Assembly (NCBI GenBank): GCA_013397115.1
Contig: VWZW01001322.1
Coordinates: 1,480,282 to 1,544,281, forward strand
Reading direction: 5' to 3'
Source of the DNA: Edolisoma coerulescens
Taxonomy: Eukaryota > Chordata > Aves > Passeriformes > Campephagidae
DNA: 64,000 nucleotides
Positions 61,501 to 64,000 of this stretch are shown in pieces (positions within the stretch are counted from its first letter, which is position 1; each line of letters starts with the position of its first letter). A program made the position numbers and the translations under genes. Below the pieces are notes generated by a model, which saw only the letters and a list, made by a program, of their open reading frames with translations, had not been told where the DNA came from and did not search any database.

Positions 61501-64000
61501 ACAAGAGGTTTTATGTACAAATAAAAAGTATGCACGTGCGTGCATGTGTCTATATGCAAGTATGTGTGCACTCACACTCCAGAAATGTGACACTTAACTT
61601 CTACAAGATGGTTTTCAAAATGAGACCTCACATAATCGTCTGCCAACTGGATCTAGATCCTAATAATAGGTTCAGAACACTGTCTTTACAAATTAAAAAC
61701 TCCCAAGAAGAAACATCTGTTTTAGTGCAAAGGAAGTCCAAATGCAACAGTTTATATCCTACCCAGAACACTGCTGCTGGTTGGGATTTAATGGGTTTAG
61801 TGGCACAAAAGAAGGAAATCTTTGTTTCCCACACCATCACGGAATAGTAAAAATCTTCAGATGAAAATCAGAGCTCTTAGGAATAGAAGTAATTCCACCC
61901 TGTCACGGAAGCTACAGCTAGACAGGTTTTGAAGCTTTCTCATTTAAACCATGTAGAACATCTCCCTGTGTATTCACCATAAAATACATTTGTGGTTCTC
62001 AAAAGAAGGCTTGCATGTTGCAGGTTTTGGGCAAAACTCAAAATGTAGAAGGTCTGAATGTTAATGGAAAGTGTGAGGTATTTCTGAGCACTCCAATTAG
62101 ATGCTTAAAACTTGATTGTATATTCCGTCCCCAAATGCCTCTGTGTAAAACTGCATTTCTAAACATATTGTTCAAAGCTACTCCAGGTTTCTCATTTAAA
62201 AAAATCCATACAACAGTGGGAAAAAGCCTTCTAGCAAAATGTTGTAACAGAGGAGCCACAATGACAGTTTTATTAAAATTATATTAAGAAAGTAATAATG
62301 TAGGCAAGACATAACAAAAAAGAAATTAATGAATCAAGCAGTCACTGTAAATCATCAGTGAGGGTTTTTTTTCATACAGCAACATCAGGCAGAAAAGACT
62401 GAGCCTGTCTGGAGATCACAAGACTCAGAAGACTGCAGTTTCTGTATTAAATTATTACCACATACAATTACTAATCACACTATATATTCTGGAATGAAAA
62501 ACTCACTCCATCCAAAATTTGCTCACAACCTCAGAGCTTTCTGTAAGAGCCCTAGGCTTAGCAAGTTATCCATCTACACCTCAATAAATTCCTTTTCTTC
62601 AACCAACAGTGACATGGACACCAGGTGACTCCAGTTTCACTTGGATGTGATGCCCAAGTTGATAATGTCTTTCCCCCCTGTGCAGCAGAGCAGGTAATTA
62701 TCTGGCTGCTGCTTCTAGCTACACAAAAGCTGTGCATTGCAAATACGTGTGGAATGGCAAAACGTGTTTCTCTGCTCTTTCTGGGCAAGAGACAGAGGGT
62801 AGCAGAGCATATGAGAAAAAAAAAAAAACCTCAAAATGAGGGGCAGAAGCTTAAAGACAGTTCTTCTGCCCTAAAATACAACTACAAATGTCAGTGTATG
62901 AGTCAATAGCTGAGTGTAAGTACCACATCGTGCCTCATACACAGAGTTTTCAGGGAGGGAATAAATGTGAGACTATCCTAAGGTTGGCTGAGCCTTGACC
63001 TCTGCTCTGCACTAATGAAAAGAAAGCCCAAGGAGAAGCCTCCTGGGGAATTAACTCCAAGTAGGTTTCAATGTAGTTCAGATTTTGTGTGTGGCTTCCT
63101 GAATTTCAGACCCACCGAGAATTGGTCCCAGGCTATGCTTTTGAGGCACTATTTATTCTCCTGTGCTGAACTACAGCCAGTCAATTGCTGTTTTCAGGCT
63201 CCTGGGGAAAAGAAGGGTCCCTGAAGAGGTGTCTGTGATGCACATCCCTCCTGCCAGTTGGCAGCTGCAGTGGGGAAGGTGCAAGACAGCATGCTCTGCC
63301 TTCCCACTTCTCCCCAGCACTGGCCACTCTATTTTTTCATTTAGATAGAAAATCAACATTGAGTAAATTGGATGTCTCAGACTCTTTCTTTTTGGCCTCA
63401 TATCCCTCTAGTCTTCTTGGCAATGTTCCTTCAAAGGTTACAGTCTGATCCTTAAATACTGAACACTGTGTATGTCTAATAAACATCAAGAGCTTAGAAA
63501 AAGGGAACTGCTTCACAAATCTTCATGTTTGACAAGCCATATTCTTTTTTCATTTGGAACATGCTTTTCTCCCAGAGGGAAATGCACACATTAGAATATA
63601 AAATCAATACACTGAGTGTGAACTTCTGTGCTGTTTCCAAAGTGGATTTTAGCCTGTAAAATATCTATTTTGATACATATGCATTTATGTACAATGACCT
63701 GTCTATTCACATTATAGACAACTCACAAATACAATTTTGACCACTCATTTGTGTATTGAGTTGCAGCCAGCTGTACAAACCAAACTTTGCAGCTTCATCA
63801 GTAAAGCAGCAGAACAGTTGCCATAAAGGGCAAACTGTCCTCTTAAGGCTGAACTGTGTTGTGGAGTTAGGGACACAGTTTTAGGTGAACCTGCATATAC
63901 TTCATCGCAATTCTGTAGGAGGCTTCAGGCATTATTCTTCATAATAAATACTTTCAATTTGCATCAATTTTATCCTAGGGAACTAAGAATTAAGTATATT
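52557..64000. other. Unique AT-rich non-coding sequence to window end
   Basis: No repeat family, RNA gene or protein-coding gene recognised over 11 kb. Moderately GC-rich islands occur near 56.35-56.65 kb and 58.08-58.45 kb, the latter with several CpGs (for example AAGCGGCGCGTCCCGACACG), without further support. A-rich simple sequence lies at about 57,135-57,170. Confidence 0.45.

Overview
The window looks like non-coding nuclear DNA from a bird. The best evidence is five fragments of CR1, the dominant avian LINE. They carry CR1 3'-end signatures such as ATTCTATGATTCTGTG, and the largest keeps decayed pieces of the ORF2 C-terminus. Three LTR segments of avian endogenous-retrovirus type are also present. 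One of them is recalled from passerine genomes, so a songbird is likely but not proven. The background is AT-rich and intron-like, with no prokaryotic features. I found no gene that can be named with confidence. Nearly all open frames are short and random, lie inside repeats, or are copies of one another.

Layout: 1-2.1 kb unique; 2.13-2.5 kb LTR-like segment; 4.57-4.86 kb CR1 (minus); 5.04-5.17 kb assembly gap; 6.53-6.74 kb CR1 (plus); 8.00-8.17 kb exon-like segment (minus, weak); 8.2-20 kb largely featureless, with a GC-rich patch at 12.2-12.5 kb; 20.13-20.27 kb possible terminal exon (minus, weak); 21.47-21.57 kb CR1 (plus); 22.34-22.54 kb very CpG-dense patch followed by a CTCF-like site; 27.1 kb AATAAA plus A18 tract; 30.79-31.02 kb CR1 (plus); 32.45-33.18 kb the largest CR1 (minus); 35.03-35.60 kb complete solo LTR with perfect 6-bp target duplication; 41.69-41.92 kb A/C low-complexity tract; 42.44-42.74 kb regulatory-looking AT-rich segment; 45.2-50.06 kb ERVL-type LTR plus flank, present in near-identical copies separated by an N and an N-gap; 50.06-64 kb unique sequence with no recognised gene.

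The 45.27-50.06 kb block is most simply read as an assembly artefact. One locus seems to appear as overlapping contig ends, adding about 2.68 kb of false sequence. It should not be read as a new tandem gene family even though it produces sets of identical ORFs. The clearest biological features are the solo LTR at 35.0-35.6 kb, which has an intact-looking core promoter, and the CpG/CTCF patch at 22.3-22.5 kb. I did not find a convincing previously undescribed system. The exon-like and enhancer-like segments are offered as testable candidates only.
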